Of a stretch of DNA of 20,946 bases, positions 1-8,200 are shown piece by piece (positions within the stretch are counted from its first letter, which is position 1; each line of letters opens with the position of its first letter). The notes under the pieces are model-generated. The model had not been told where the DNA came from. It made no database searches and worked only from the letters and a program-made list of their open reading frames with translations. A program made the position numbers and the translations under genes. Location of the stretch: IMG/VR virus record IMGVR_UViG_3300009507_000164, positions 1-20,946 of that record; one strand, 5' to 3'. This DNA comes from a virus.

Positions 1-435
1 ATACTCTTCATCACGTGCTTGTGGTCCAAACTCAGTATCTACGTCACCACTTTTAGAAAATGTTGCTGTAAAGTTTTCGCCTTCGGATCCAAAGCCTCTA
101 TCAACATCTTCAATTTGCCAAGATATGGTACCTTGCATGTCGTCATCATAATACTCTCCTTCTTTGGTATAAGGGTTTGATTCGTTAATATCATCAGTCA
201 TTCCCATTTTTGGTCCTATTGAAAGAGTAGGCATATCATCTTTACCGGCATCAATATTTGCTAGTGCTTTAAGCATTTGTGACATTTCACTAGCACTGCC
301 TGCAGACATGTTAAGTGTAACTGGAGTTGATGGCTTTGGCGGCATGCTGTTCATGCTTCCCATATCTCCGCCACATTCTTCTACACTTGATTCTATTAAA
401 TTAATCTTTTTTAAGATATCGTGCATATTGCTCAT
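1..435 (-). CDS. Unknown acidic protein, C-terminus cut by window edge
   Basis: An open frame of 145 codons runs from an ATG at 435 off the left edge without a stop, so the gene is partial. A GGAG Shine-Dalgarno lies in the last codons of the gene before it (stop at 437-439), which suggests coupled translation. The N-terminus (MSNMHDILKKINLIES) looks helical. A Met-, Ser- and Gly-rich stretch follows, then an acidic region with D/E clusters (KEGEYYDDDM near residue 100). L-I-E at 13-15 fits the L/I-x-E recognition pattern of T4 gp21 protease, so it could be a processed head protein, but that is inference. I do not recognise a family and assign no function. That it is a real gene is well supported by spacing and strand; its role is not. 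Confidence 0.75.
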   Translation of the reverse strand, partial: MSNMHDILKKINLIESSVEECGGDMGSMNSMPPKPSTPVTLNMSAGSASEMSQMLKALANIDAGKDDMPTLSIGPKMGMTDDINESNPYTKEGEYYDDDMQGTISWQIEDVDRGFGSEGENFTATFSKSGDVDTEFGPQARDEEY

Positions 436-436
436 T

Positions 437-982
437 TTAATCTCCAATTATACTTTTATTATTTTGTTTGTCTTCACTGTTTTCAAGTTTAAACCCATCG
501 ACACTAGTTTCACGTTCTTTACGAGCAGTTTCAAGTTCTTTCATTAAGTCCATTACTCTATTATTACCTACACTCTGTTGTGCAGATTCACCGCCCATAT
601 CATCTTGAGTTAGCAGTGTCTCATATGGAACGTTTTTCATTTCTTCGTTATCAGTTTCGACAGGTCCATCTGGATCTCTAACTATTATGTTTGCTCGCGG
701 AACAAAACAACATTGTGAAATGTACTCAGCTAATGCCGAATCAGTGGTTGGGTACAGGGTTTCTAGTTCCCAATATGTTACTTCGCAGTTGTGTAAATTA
801 GGAAAATCAAGAGGTGCTTTTTGTATTGGAGTTTTCTTGCCTTTACTCAAAGATACCACATTAAATTTATCAAGATAAGTTTTTAAATTCTCGCTAAAAC
901 CTTCTGGAAGTTCATTAGCAACTCCAATTTTAAATTTATATGTCTTTTTTGACTCTGTTAAATATTCTGTAAATGATTTCAT
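437..982 (-). CDS. Putative capsid-targeted internal head protein (CTS-like N-terminus)
   Basis: A 181-aa protein starting MKSFTEYLTES. This matches in layout the 10-residue capsid-targeting sequence of T4 internal proteins (MKTYQEFIAE), which the gp21 protease removes after Glu10. Here Glu10 ends an L-T-E site that fits the L/I-x-E cleavage rule. Residues 12-100 form a mixed alpha/beta core (KFKIGVANELPEGF..., VVSLSKGKKTPIQ), and the last 80 are charged and polar. The gene has its own late box (1004-1011) overlapping the gp16 stop codon, and an AAGG Shine-Dalgarno. I infer a protein packaged in the prohead with gp22 and trimmed by gp21. The core itself I recognise only as a type seen in marine T4-like phages of unknown function. 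Another reading is a DNA-packaging accessory, because it sits beside gp16. Confidence 0.8.
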   Translation of the reverse strand: MKSFTEYLTESKKTYKFKIGVANELPEGFSENLKTYLDKFNVVSLSKGKKTPIQKAPLDFPNLHNCEVTYWELETLYPTTDSALAEYISQCCFVPRANIIVRDPDGPVETDNEEMKNVPYETLLTQDDMGGESAQQSVGNNRVMDLMKELETARKERETSVDGFKLENSEDKQNNKSIIGD

Positions 983-1002
983 GGATACAACCTTATTATA
1001 TT

Positions 1003-1497
1003 TTATTTATCCTTATCAATGCCTTTTAATTTTTCTAATAGGCTATTTCTGTCACTTACAACAAACCCTTCGCCTTCAAATGTAGCTTCTTGAATATTTT
1101 GCGAGTCTTGCTTTTGTTTTTTAAGTTGTAAGTCGACCATTTTAAGTTTCTTATCAAATTTAGCAATTTTAGCATCAAGATTAGTTTTTAACATAGTTCC
1201 TGCAACTTCAAAAACTCTGCCACTATAACGACTTTCGACATTCATTCCAAGATCCATAAGATCTTCATATGCCTCCATTGCTTTATCTGCAACTTCAGTT
1301 AATTCCTTATCAGCTAATTCGCCAAGACCTTTTACTTGCGGCAATGCTTCTGAAATTTTATCAAATTCAGAAATATCACGCATGGTTTTTTCACGCTGAT
1401 TAACTATTTGAGTTTCTTTTTTATTTTTACGATTTTCGTCTTTGACAATCTTTTTTGACTCTGGTAAATTTAAAAGATCTTCTAATTTTTTAGTCAT
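1003..1497 (-). CDS. gp16: Terminase small subunit (gp16-like)
   Basis: 164 aa, the same length as T4 gp16, which forms rings that regulate the large terminase (gp17) during DNA packaging. An N-terminal LEDLLNLPES segment (residues 5-14) is followed by a charged linker. A long helical core (about 55-125, ending in KIAKFDKKLKMVDLQLKKQK) could give the coiled-coil oligomer. The C-terminal tail carries an EGFVVSDRNSLLEKL block resembling the T4 gp16 tail that precedes its end. A late box at 1523-1530 and an AGGA Shine-Dalgarno support the ATG at 1497. The large terminase gp17 is not next to it, unlike in T4. The assignment rests on length, helical pattern and neighbourhood; identity to T4 is low, so an alternative small head protein is possible. 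Confidence 0.65.
   Translation of the reverse strand: MTKKLEDLLNLPESKKIVKDENRKNKKETQIVNQREKTMRDISEFDKISEALPQVKGLGELADKELTEVADKAMEAYEDLMDLGMNVESRYSGRVFEVAGTMLKTNLDAKIAKFDKKLKMVDLQLKKQKQDSQNIQEATFEGEGFVVSDRNSLLEKLKGIDKDK
1004..1011 (-). promoter_or_regulatory. Late promoter box GATAAATA for the CTS-like gene
   Basis: GATAAATA overlaps the gp16 stop codon and lies 21 nt before the ATG at 982. AAGG is in the short leader. Confidence 0.65.
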
Positions 1498-1522
1498 ACT
1501 ATTATCCTATTATATGCTACTA

Positions 1523-1530
1523 TATTTATC
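1523..1530 (-). promoter_or_regulatory. Late promoter box GATAAATA for gp16
   Basis: GATAAATA 25 nt before the gp16 ATG. The predicted start near 1517 leaves a leader of about 20 nt with AGGA. Confidence 0.7.
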
Positions 1531-1547
1531 ATAGTTATATACTAGGT

Positions 1548-2546
1548 TTATCGAATATGCTTTCTTTTATTACTCTTGTAAACTTTAAGTTTGCCAGGTT
1601 TTTTCTTTTTGTATTTTGTTTTATATAATGACTTTAAATGATACCATGGTTCGCCGTTACGGGTCTCTGTTAATGTCCATTGACAGTATCCTAGATTAGC
1701 TAGCCATTGGTCTCTATCCATCGAAGTTTCTGACTCTAAATAAGAAAGATCATAGTTACTACATTCCCATGCCATACTACTGTTACACATACTAAAAGTA
1801 GGGATTCCTTCGCATATACTTTCAGTTAGTGCATTTGAATTAAAGCCAACTACAGCTCTTGCATTTTTAAAGTCTTCATGAAGTCCAGTTCCTCCTTCTT
1901 TATTTCCATTATTAATTATACCGTGCATGTTTTGACTAATCTCTATATTTTTTAAATTAATATTTTTTAACATTCTTAATTGTAGTGTTTGTTTTGCTGG
2001 ATGTAATCTTAATCTTATAGGTCTGTCAGTATGTTTACGAATTTGTTTAATAGTCGAACTTAAAAAATTTTCGTAGCTATTATATTTTAAAAATAAATTT
2101 TTTAAACTACTATCGCCTGGACGTTGCATTATGAGCAAAATATAATCACCAGAATATCGCCAGTCTTTAATTTGTATATTTTGTAACTTTTTAATTGTAT
2201 ACCATCTATCAGGACTACAATTTATATTGTTATAATCGCCTTCGTTTCTAAGATAGCTCATCCAACTCCATCTATGATAGGATTTTGGATGTGGATGTAA
2301 TAACATATTTCTTCTAAATACCGGTGCTTCTACACACAAGTATGGCTTACCTGAATCTTTTATATATTGATAGTAAATTTTTTTATGTTTACGCCCTTGT
2401 TCAATAATATTATTTTGTACAAATATATCAGCTGATTTTAATATATCTTTATCTTCAAATGAAACTAATTTAAAAAATGGCAGTTGAGGGAAAGGATGAC
2501 TGTTTTTATACATTTCCTTAATTCCAACTATTAGTGGATTATTCAT
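1548..2546 (-). CDS. Capsule-type glycosyltransferase-like protein (KpsS/KpsC-like fold)
   Basis: 332 aa. The C-terminal half has the hallmarks of GT-B-like capsule synthesis proteins: QRPGDSSL at 141-148, RLRLHP at 178-183, and an A-R-A-V-V-G-F-N-S-N segment with T-E-S-I-C-E-G-I-P at 229-249. In such folds the loops near the last segment contact the nucleotide sugar. This suggests transfer or recognition of a sugar, perhaps on a virion protein or the host surface. The tail is highly basic (KKKKPGKLK near 310). Its ATG overlaps the gp4 stop by 4 nt (ATGA), so translation is coupled to a head-completion gene. It is AT-rich like its neighbours and has no signal peptide. The family is inferred from motifs only; a catalytically dead sugar-binding protein is also possible. 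Confidence 0.6.
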   Translation of the reverse strand: MNNPLIVGIKEMYKNSHPFPQLPFFKLVSFEDKDILKSADIFVQNNIIEQGRKHKKIYYQYIKDSGKPYLCVEAPVFRRNMLLHPHPKSYHRWSWMSYLRNEGDYNNINCSPDRWYTIKKLQNIQIKDWRYSGDYILLIMQRPGDSSLKNLFLKYNSYENFLSSTIKQIRKHTDRPIRLRLHPAKQTLQLRMLKNINLKNIEISQNMHGIINNGNKEGGTGLHEDFKNARAVVGFNSNALTESICEGIPTFSMCNSSMAWECSNYDLSYLESETSMDRDQWLANLGYCQWTLTETRNGEPWYHLKSLYKTKYKKKKPGKLKVYKSNKRKHIR

Positions 2547-2971
2547 TTAACATTATGAAATATATCTTGTTCATTAATAATTCTAAAAATCATGCCTTTT
2601 TGCTTACACCAGTGTTGTGCAACTGCCCATTTTGCTTGGTTAAGTGCCCAGTGTGCTTGATTACGTCTGCTTTTAGCTTGTTCTTTAATTGTTTGATTCC
2701 TTGGTTTAATCTCAATAACTTCTGTATGAGTTTTTCCTTTAGCATCTATATAGTGTATTAAAAAGTCTGGTACATATATTGTATGTTTTCCAGTAAACGG
2801 ATTCTTATAAGGAATTTTTATTGACTCTGATGACCATTTCAAAATAGCTGGATTTTCATCACACATTTTCATAAACATAAATTCCCAACTCGAACGATAC
2901 ATAGGAGCTCTATTGCCTAAATATTTTTCGACATTTTTTATTTGAAATCTTCCTTGTGCGTAACTTGCCAT
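2543..2971 (-). CDS. gp4: Head completion protein gp4 (nuclease-like fold)
   Basis: 142 aa, close to T4 gp4 (about 150 aa), which acts after DNA packaging to make the filled head competent for tail joining. The start MASYAQGRF and the motif YRSSWE (25-30) are typical of the family. A PD-(D/E)xK-type arrangement is visible: Glu30, P68-D69 (VPDF), and E87-I-K89 in VIEIKP. This matches a restriction-endonuclease-like core that may trim protruding DNA. A Lys/Arg/Gln-rich helix and the NQAKWAVAQHWCK segment follow. It starts 3 nt after the preceding stop codon and shares ATGA with the glycosyltransferase-like gene behind it. I am confident in the family; whether it cuts DNA here is inference. Confidence 0.9.
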   Translation of the reverse strand: MASYAQGRFQIKNVEKYLGNRAPMYRSSWEFMFMKMCDENPAILKWSSESIKIPYKNPFTGKHTIYVPDFLIHYIDAKGKTHTEVIEIKPRNQTIKEQAKSRRNQAHWALNQAKWAVAQHWCKQKGMIFRIINEQDIFHNVK

Positions 2972-2974
2972 TGC

Positions 2975-3352
2975 TTAAATAATACTATTTCGAGTTATAA
3001 TATTTCTATATTCTTTACTTTTTGTAGCGTCTACCCTAAAGCCAATAGTTGTAACATTAGATCTAGCATTATTTAAAATAACTGCTATAGTTGAATTAAG
3101 TTTTACACTATCATAATTTTCTAATTCATCAAGTAATTCTAATGCAGACTTATTTTCACTTTTTGTTTGATCCATTAATACTGCTGCAACACTTTCAGCA
3201 GCTAGTCTAGAAAATTTACGCTTAACAAAAAACCCTACAACTGCATCAACTTCGGGTGACAATTGTACATTTTTATTAACATTAAGATTATTGAATACAT
3301 CTGTTGTGGTGTTACTATTTTTATTTGAAAGTATATTTTGTATGCTAGACAT
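2975..3352 (-). CDS. Conserved-type small structural or assembly protein, function unknown
   Basis: 125 aa with no signal peptide or membrane segment. Residues 1-30 are Asn/Ser-rich and probably disordered. The core from about residue 32 (LSPEVDAVVGFFVKRKFSRLAAESVAAVLMDQ) is predicted helical and is followed by an acidic helix (ALELLDELENY) and a C-terminal TTIGFRV block. It begins 1 nt after the stop of the tube-fold protein and ends 3 nt before gp4, so it is co-transcribed from the 4451-4458 promoter. Proteins of this look accompany the tail tube and baseplate genes in marine T4-like phages, but I know no assigned role. A tail assembly factor is a guess from position only. Confidence 0.75.
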   Translation of the reverse strand: MSSIQNILSNKNSNTTTDVFNNLNVNKNVQLSPEVDAVVGFFVKRKFSRLAAESVAAVLMDQTKSENKSALELLDELENYDSVKLNSTIAVILNNARSNVTTIGFRVDATKSKEYRNIITRNSII

Positions 3353-3353
3353 T

Positions 3354-4445
3354 TTAGAATATCCTTTGTATTGCAGAAGTTACTGTTTTTACATTTTGTG
3401 TTATTGAAGTAACTGGAAATACCACATTATTTAATAAGTTGTTTGTTACATTTGATAGAATACTACTTGAATTTGATCTAATAGACGACTGGGATAAACT
3501 AGTTATAGTATTAAGAACGTTACCGGTTGCATTTGCAAAATTAAGGAAATCACCATGTCTAAAACGATCAATATCGTTAGCAAGTCCGGCAATCTTACTA
3601 ATAACACTTGTAAATTTTGATAAATCATCTGGTGCCGATCCAAGAGGTGATGGAACTTTATCATAATGAAATTCTCCAAATCCAGCTGGTGACAATCCTA
3701 CTTGAGTATATCCTCTTCCATATTGTACTGATTCGTAAGAAATTGTTAGTGTATTTTGAGATAAATTACTTCCATCATTACTAACTCTATCGTGTTGAAA
3801 CTGATCAATTACTGGATTAATTAGTGTAAAGGAAGTATACCGTGATTTTCCTCCCTCAGGATGTAATTGATATATTTGTATACTAGTAAAAAATGGAGTA
3901 GTCTTATTAGGTTTATCAAGCCCGTATTTAAATCTTGTAAATATATCACTACTACCATAAACATTGTTAAGTCCAGCATTAACTCGACTGTATCCAACTG
4001 CGTCTATATATTCTGAGCCGTCGATATTTGAATTAGTATAATCACTATCGGCGTAGTAATATCTAAAATATGCTTCCCATAATAGTGTAGTTAACCCGGC
4101 ATTATCGTCATGAAATAATATATTAATTGGGTTATATTGTACTCCAGTTTGTATTATTTTTTTTCTATTGTATTGATTAACAACTTGTGATTCTACGGTA
4201 TAACGTGGCAAGTCTGCTTCTTTAGCTAACAAGTTTATTTCGTATTTTATTGAACTATTAAGAGCTGCAACATTTGCTTTAGGATTAATATTTAATACCA
4301 CATGAAAAAGGTGACTAAACTTTGGCGCAAGACGCATATTGTTATCAATATACAATCGTGATGCGTGTTGAAAGTCGCCGAGGTTTCCTTTTGAAGACTC
4401 AGCATTAGAAAAATTATCAAAATATTTACTTACAAAATTACCCAT
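3354..4445 (-). CDS. Tail-tube-fold baseplate protein (gp54/gp48-like candidate)
   Basis: 363 aa. After about 35 variable residues comes a tube-like beta domain. It runs from RLAPKFSHLFHVV (38-50) through LPRYTVESQVVNQYNRKK (78-95) to the LLWEAYFRYYYAD block near 120-132. These resemble the beta-sandwich and long-loop pattern of gp19-type tube proteins. The C-terminal third is Ser/Asn-rich and helical. T4 gp54 (320 aa) and gp48 (364 aa), the baseplate tube initiator and cap, share this fold and size, so this may be the platform on which gp19 polymerises. It begins a new transcription unit: the gp19 terminator lies just upstream and a late box stands 5 nt before the ATG. Which of gp54 or gp48 it matches cannot be told by eye. 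Confidence 0.6.
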   Translation of the reverse strand: MGNFVSKYFDNFSNAESSKGNLGDFQHASRLYIDNNMRLAPKFSHLFHVVLNINPKANVAALNSSIKYEINLLAKEADLPRYTVESQVVNQYNRKKIIQTGVQYNPINILFHDDNAGLTTLLWEAYFRYYYADSDYTNSNIDGSEYIDAVGYSRVNAGLNNVYGSSDIFTRFKYGLDKPNKTTPFFTSIQIYQLHPEGGKSRYTSFTLINPVIDQFQHDRVSNDGSNLSQNTLTISYESVQYGRGYTQVGLSPAGFGEFHYDKVPSPLGSAPDDLSKFTSVISKIAGLANDIDRFRHGDFLNFANATGNVLNTITSLSQSSIRSNSSSILSNVTNNLLNNVVFPVTSITQNVKTVTSAIQRIF

Positions 4446-4450
4446 ACTAA

Positions 4451-4458
4451 TATTTATC
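4451..4458 (-). promoter_or_regulatory. Late promoter box GATAAATA, leaderless type
   Basis: GATAAATA followed by TTAGT and then ATG of the tube-fold gene. With T4 spacing (box at -13 to -6) the first transcribed base is the A of the ATG. No Shine-Dalgarno is present, and the gp19 terminator (4483-4519) lies immediately upstream. Confidence 0.7.
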
Positions 4459-4482
4459 TATATATTAAAGTACATACATTAT

Positions 4483-4519
4483 TAAAAATAAAAAAGGAGA
4501 GTAAAAATACCCTCCTTTT
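4483..4519 (-). terminator. Intrinsic terminator after gp19
   Basis: The minus-strand RNA can form a 12-bp stem (4492-4503 with 4508-4519, one G-U pair) closed by a UUUU loop and followed by a U-rich run (4483-4491). It lies 25 nt past the gp19 stop codon and separates gp19 from the next unit. Confidence 0.85.
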
Positions 4520-4543
4520 ATATAACAATCATTTTTGTATTAG

Positions 4544-5167
4544 TTAGCCAGCGCCGGTTGAATTAGTACTAGTTGTTCTTCCTACATTTGTTCCTACACC
4601 TTCACCGTTTGGTGTTTGAACAGCATTATCATATTGTATTGATAACGACACTGTTACTGGTTCACTTGTTGCATAATTAAGTGTATTATAATTTGCTTCA
4701 GTTACAAAGCAGCCATAACATTCCCAAGTTTCTAAAACTGTTGGTGTAAACGAGCCGTTGCCACCGTCAAGTATTTCCATTCTTGTTAAAAACTTGTAAT
4801 CAAGTCCAGATGCAGCACTTGCCTGTTCCATAAAATCAAATTGTTTCTGTAGTTGCTCACCAACTAATTTTTGTACATTGTTACTTACATCTTCACGTAA
4901 ATTCAACGACAATGGGTTCCATGTATGTTTGCCAGCTAGATATACTTTGGAGTTATAAATTGGAATCTCCATAGATTCAAAGCTTACTGTTGGCCTACTA
5001 ACATCCATAACCTGTTTAGTTAACTCTGTTGTTGGTGTTGAAATACCAAAGTTTTCTAGTGTAACTCGAAAACGGTATTGTAGTTTTGGCATTAACAAGC
5101 CTTGTGACGAAGCACTATCGTTAGTTGCTAGTGGAACTGTTAATTTTGTTAATGATGAGATTGCCAT
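4544..5167 (-). CDS. gp19: Tail tube protein gp19
   Basis: 207 aa, longer than T4 gp19 (163 aa). It polymerises into the inner tube through which DNA passes. The N-terminal LTKLTVPLATNDSASSQGL is followed by LQYRFRVTLENFG (30-42), then the SRPTVSFESMEIPIYNSKVY segment and W83-N-P-L in the strand-loop-strand pattern of the tube fold. TWECYGCFV and the NYATSEPVTVSLSIQYDNA strand (about 165-183) close the beta barrel. The last 25 residues are a Gly/Thr/Ser tail that may lie on the tube surface. A late box (5190-5197) and an AAGGAG Shine-Dalgarno fix the start, and a terminator follows, so gp19 can be made as its own abundant mRNA. Confidence 0.93.
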   Translation of the reverse strand: MAISSLTKLTVPLATNDSASSQGLLMPKLQYRFRVTLENFGISTPTTELTKQVMDVSRPTVSFESMEIPIYNSKVYLAGKHTWNPLSLNLREDVSNNVQKLVGEQLQKQFDFMEQASAASGLDYKFLTRMEILDGGNGSFTPTVLETWECYGCFVTEANYNTLNYATSEPVTVSLSIQYDNAVQTPNGEGVGTNVGRTTSTNSTGAG

Positions 5168-5189
5168 ATATGATGCTCCTTATTACATG

Positions 5190-5197
5190 TATTTATC
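5190..5197 (-). promoter_or_regulatory. Late promoter box GATAAATA for gp19
   Basis: GATAAATA 22 nt before the gp19 ATG. The predicted start near 5184 leaves a short leader carrying AAGGAG. It sits directly behind the hairpin that follows gp18. Confidence 0.75.
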
Positions 5198-5198
5198 A

Positions 5199-5228
5199 TT
5201 TTAGGGTCAAGTTGCCCCGACCCTAAAA
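5199..5228 (-). repeat. Perfect 10-bp inverted repeat between gp18 and gp19
   Basis: TTTTAGGGTC (5199-5208) and GACCCTAAAA (5219-5228) pair perfectly around a 10-nt loop, 2 nt past the gp18 stop. On the coding strand the stem is followed by AAAATGATAAATA, not by a U-run, so it is not a standard intrinsic terminator. It may protect the 3' end of the gp18 mRNA or slow the polymerase ahead of the gp19 promoter. Confidence 0.8.
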
Positions 5229-5230
5229 AT

Positions 5231-8200
5231 TTATAAACCTGCAATTTCTCCTGTGTTTTTCAAACGCAATGGAATGTATATAAATTCAACTGCTTTTACT
5301 GGTTCTATAGCAATATCTACATATAGTTCATTCCTATCGATACGTGTACTTGTATTATTAGTAGTATCACATACTACTAGATAATCATAGATTGCGCGAA
5401 GGCCAACAAGTTCAACCAATAATCCTTCTACTTGCTGTTTAATTTCGTCTCTAGTTATTTTATCATTTGGTTCAAACAGATAAGGCTTAGCAAGTGCATT
5501 AAGTTGACTGCGTAGATAAATTACTAATCTAGCAACATTAACTCTATCAAGAGAACTTGCATTTTTTGCTCTAGTTTTTTGTCCAAATATAACTATTCCT
5601 GAACCTTGTAAGAATGTTATTGGATTTACATTATTAGAATATAATGTATCTCTTTGTCCGGCATTTAATGGAGAACTTATAAACTCTCCTTCGGCACTAA
5701 TATATCCAGTTGCAGTAGCATTAGTAACGCCGCCTCTTCTTGTTCCTGCTGGAGCAAACCAAGGATATGCAACTTGGTCATTAAGAGCTATTGTGCGCAA
5801 CACCATATGACTTGCTGGAACAACAATGTTATTACCTGCATTATCACTAGTGAATCCTGCAGGATAATATACACCTAAGTATTCGTCGTTAGTTACTAGA
5901 CCGTCGTCGTTATCTTCTGGTGCTAGTGCAGTATTAGTTACCCAATTATTAATATTTGTTGCAGTTGGACGTAGTCTCATTGGAGCATCACCAATAACAA
6001 ACGCAGTTAATCCTCTATCGTAATTAAGAGTTTTCATTTCTCCAATTAGTTCAGGATATCCTGGGCAAGCAATTAGGTTAAATAATTTTGACTCGTTATC
6101 TCTAATATCATCATTATCATTTACTGATGCTTGTAATTTTGATACTACAACTTTACGCTGTGCGTGTCTGCCAAAGCTTCCTGAGCCGTCTTGATTATTA
6201 GCTGATTCAGTAACCCAACGATTTGCATAATACCCGCTCATTGATGCATTTGCCATTCTAGTATTAAGTGCATCGGTATCAATGTGATTTTGTACATAAC
6301 GCTTTACATTAAACCCACTTCTGCGTGTATTCCATAGTATCATACCTTTTGGATATAGTGCTGGATCTGGGGAATCAGGATCTAAATAGTTGCTAGTTAA
6401 TAAGTCAACTATTGTCCCTGCTGTAGCACTATTTGCTCCTGAGGTATTATAACGTACATCATCAAATAATATACCATTTTCTGTAGTTTGATCAGTTTTA
6501 TCTAGAATGGCCCACTTTGCTGATGATGCATTCCAACGATACATAGTTGGATAATTTTCAAGATCAGCTGTGCTAATCCATATATCGCCTTCAACTAATG
6601 CCGACTTATCTGATTGTGTAGTTGGCTGTGACGCTGACACTATTGGACCAGCTGGGTCAAGTACACTACTAGCGCCAGTTGCACTTCCTCCTAATGGATC
6701 AAAATTATGCAATCCGACCCAAGTAGTTCCGTTATGTATTAATAGATCTACTTCGTCAACAATTGAGCTATACCAAAGTGTACCAGTTGCTGGGATAGTA
6801 GTTGGCTCAGTTGCTTTGGCTGTATATGTTAACACTTTCCACGAGCTTGCCATAAACTGTTTTGGCGATGTAGATGTGTTTGTTCCAGGAACAAAATAAA
6901 AGTTAGTAGTTGAACTTGCATTAGTTGAATCATATATTGTAAACAAAGATGCTAAAGCACCTGCTGTATCAACAAATCTAATGTCGCCGCCTAATGCATG
7001 TGAAACAGTAATTCTATTTACAGAATCGATCGTAGCAGTAATATTAGTAAATCCTGCTGAGTTAATTGCATTTGCAATTAGTTCAGCATCAGATGTTGCA
7101 CCGGTTGCTGTAAATGAAACAGTTACTGGTGTACTCATAGTAGCTATACCAGTTTTTGATTCTGAAACTGTGAATGAATAAGTACCTGCTGAATATGTGC
7201 TAGCTAAAACTTTGCCACTTGTTATTGTAGTTGCACCTGAATTATTTTTTCTATATACTTTAAATGTAGCTAGTTTTTCTGCTATTTCTGTAAGATTATT
7301 TTGAATATATAATGCGCCTTCAGAAATATTTGCGCCGCCACCTGTACTATCAAGAGAATAAATTGCTGCATAATTAGTATTATATATTGGTGCATCAATT
7401 GTAGTCCACACATCACTAGTTGAATTATATTGTTTTACTGACCAGTTTGCGCCTTTATTTGGATTAGTAGTTTTAATCCATATACTACCAGTTGGTCTTG
7501 GATTTGGATTAATTGCTTTAAATTCAGGAACATTAGTATGAGGTGCAATATTTAATTCTGGAGAATAATAATCACCTTGAGTTATTCCTAATGCTGTAGT
7601 AAGTGCAACATCTCCGTATATTTCTACTCTATCAACTGCTACTCCGCCTTGTGCAGTTGATCCATTGTAATAAATTGCTAGGCGATTACTTATTGCTTTA
7701 GCAGTAATACCTGCAGTTTGTAGTGTACTATTACCATTAATATCACCTACAATACTAGTTAGTGTAGTACCCGAAGTAACTTGGCTTATTTGTGTTCCGC
7801 CACTATCAACAAGACTAATATTAAAAGATAATGTTTGCCCAGCAACAATAGTTGGTGTAGATACAGTACCTGTTACCATTGGATGACTAGCTTTCCATGC
7901 AGAACTTCCAATTTCAACCCATGCTCCAACAGAATTTTTATACCACATTCTGTTAATATTAGTAACTGCAACTACAGCATAGTCGCCAATTGCGCCTACA
8001 CTACCTTTTGGTGTATAATCAGCACCTGCATAATCAACTACTTTAGTAGTGTCAGTAATAACAGTTGGAACTTTATTTGTAAAACTTTGACCGCCGGTTA
8101 CTGTCCCGGATGCACCGTTCCATTCAAATATACCAAATTTTGTATCATCTGTATCAAACCAATATGATGCATTAGCTGCTTTCCCAGCAGTTGCAGTTGC

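Noticed and set aside
6570-8167. Several plus-strand frames opposite gp18
   Set aside because: They are antisense shadows of a strongly supported gene, without start signals or recognisable protein features.
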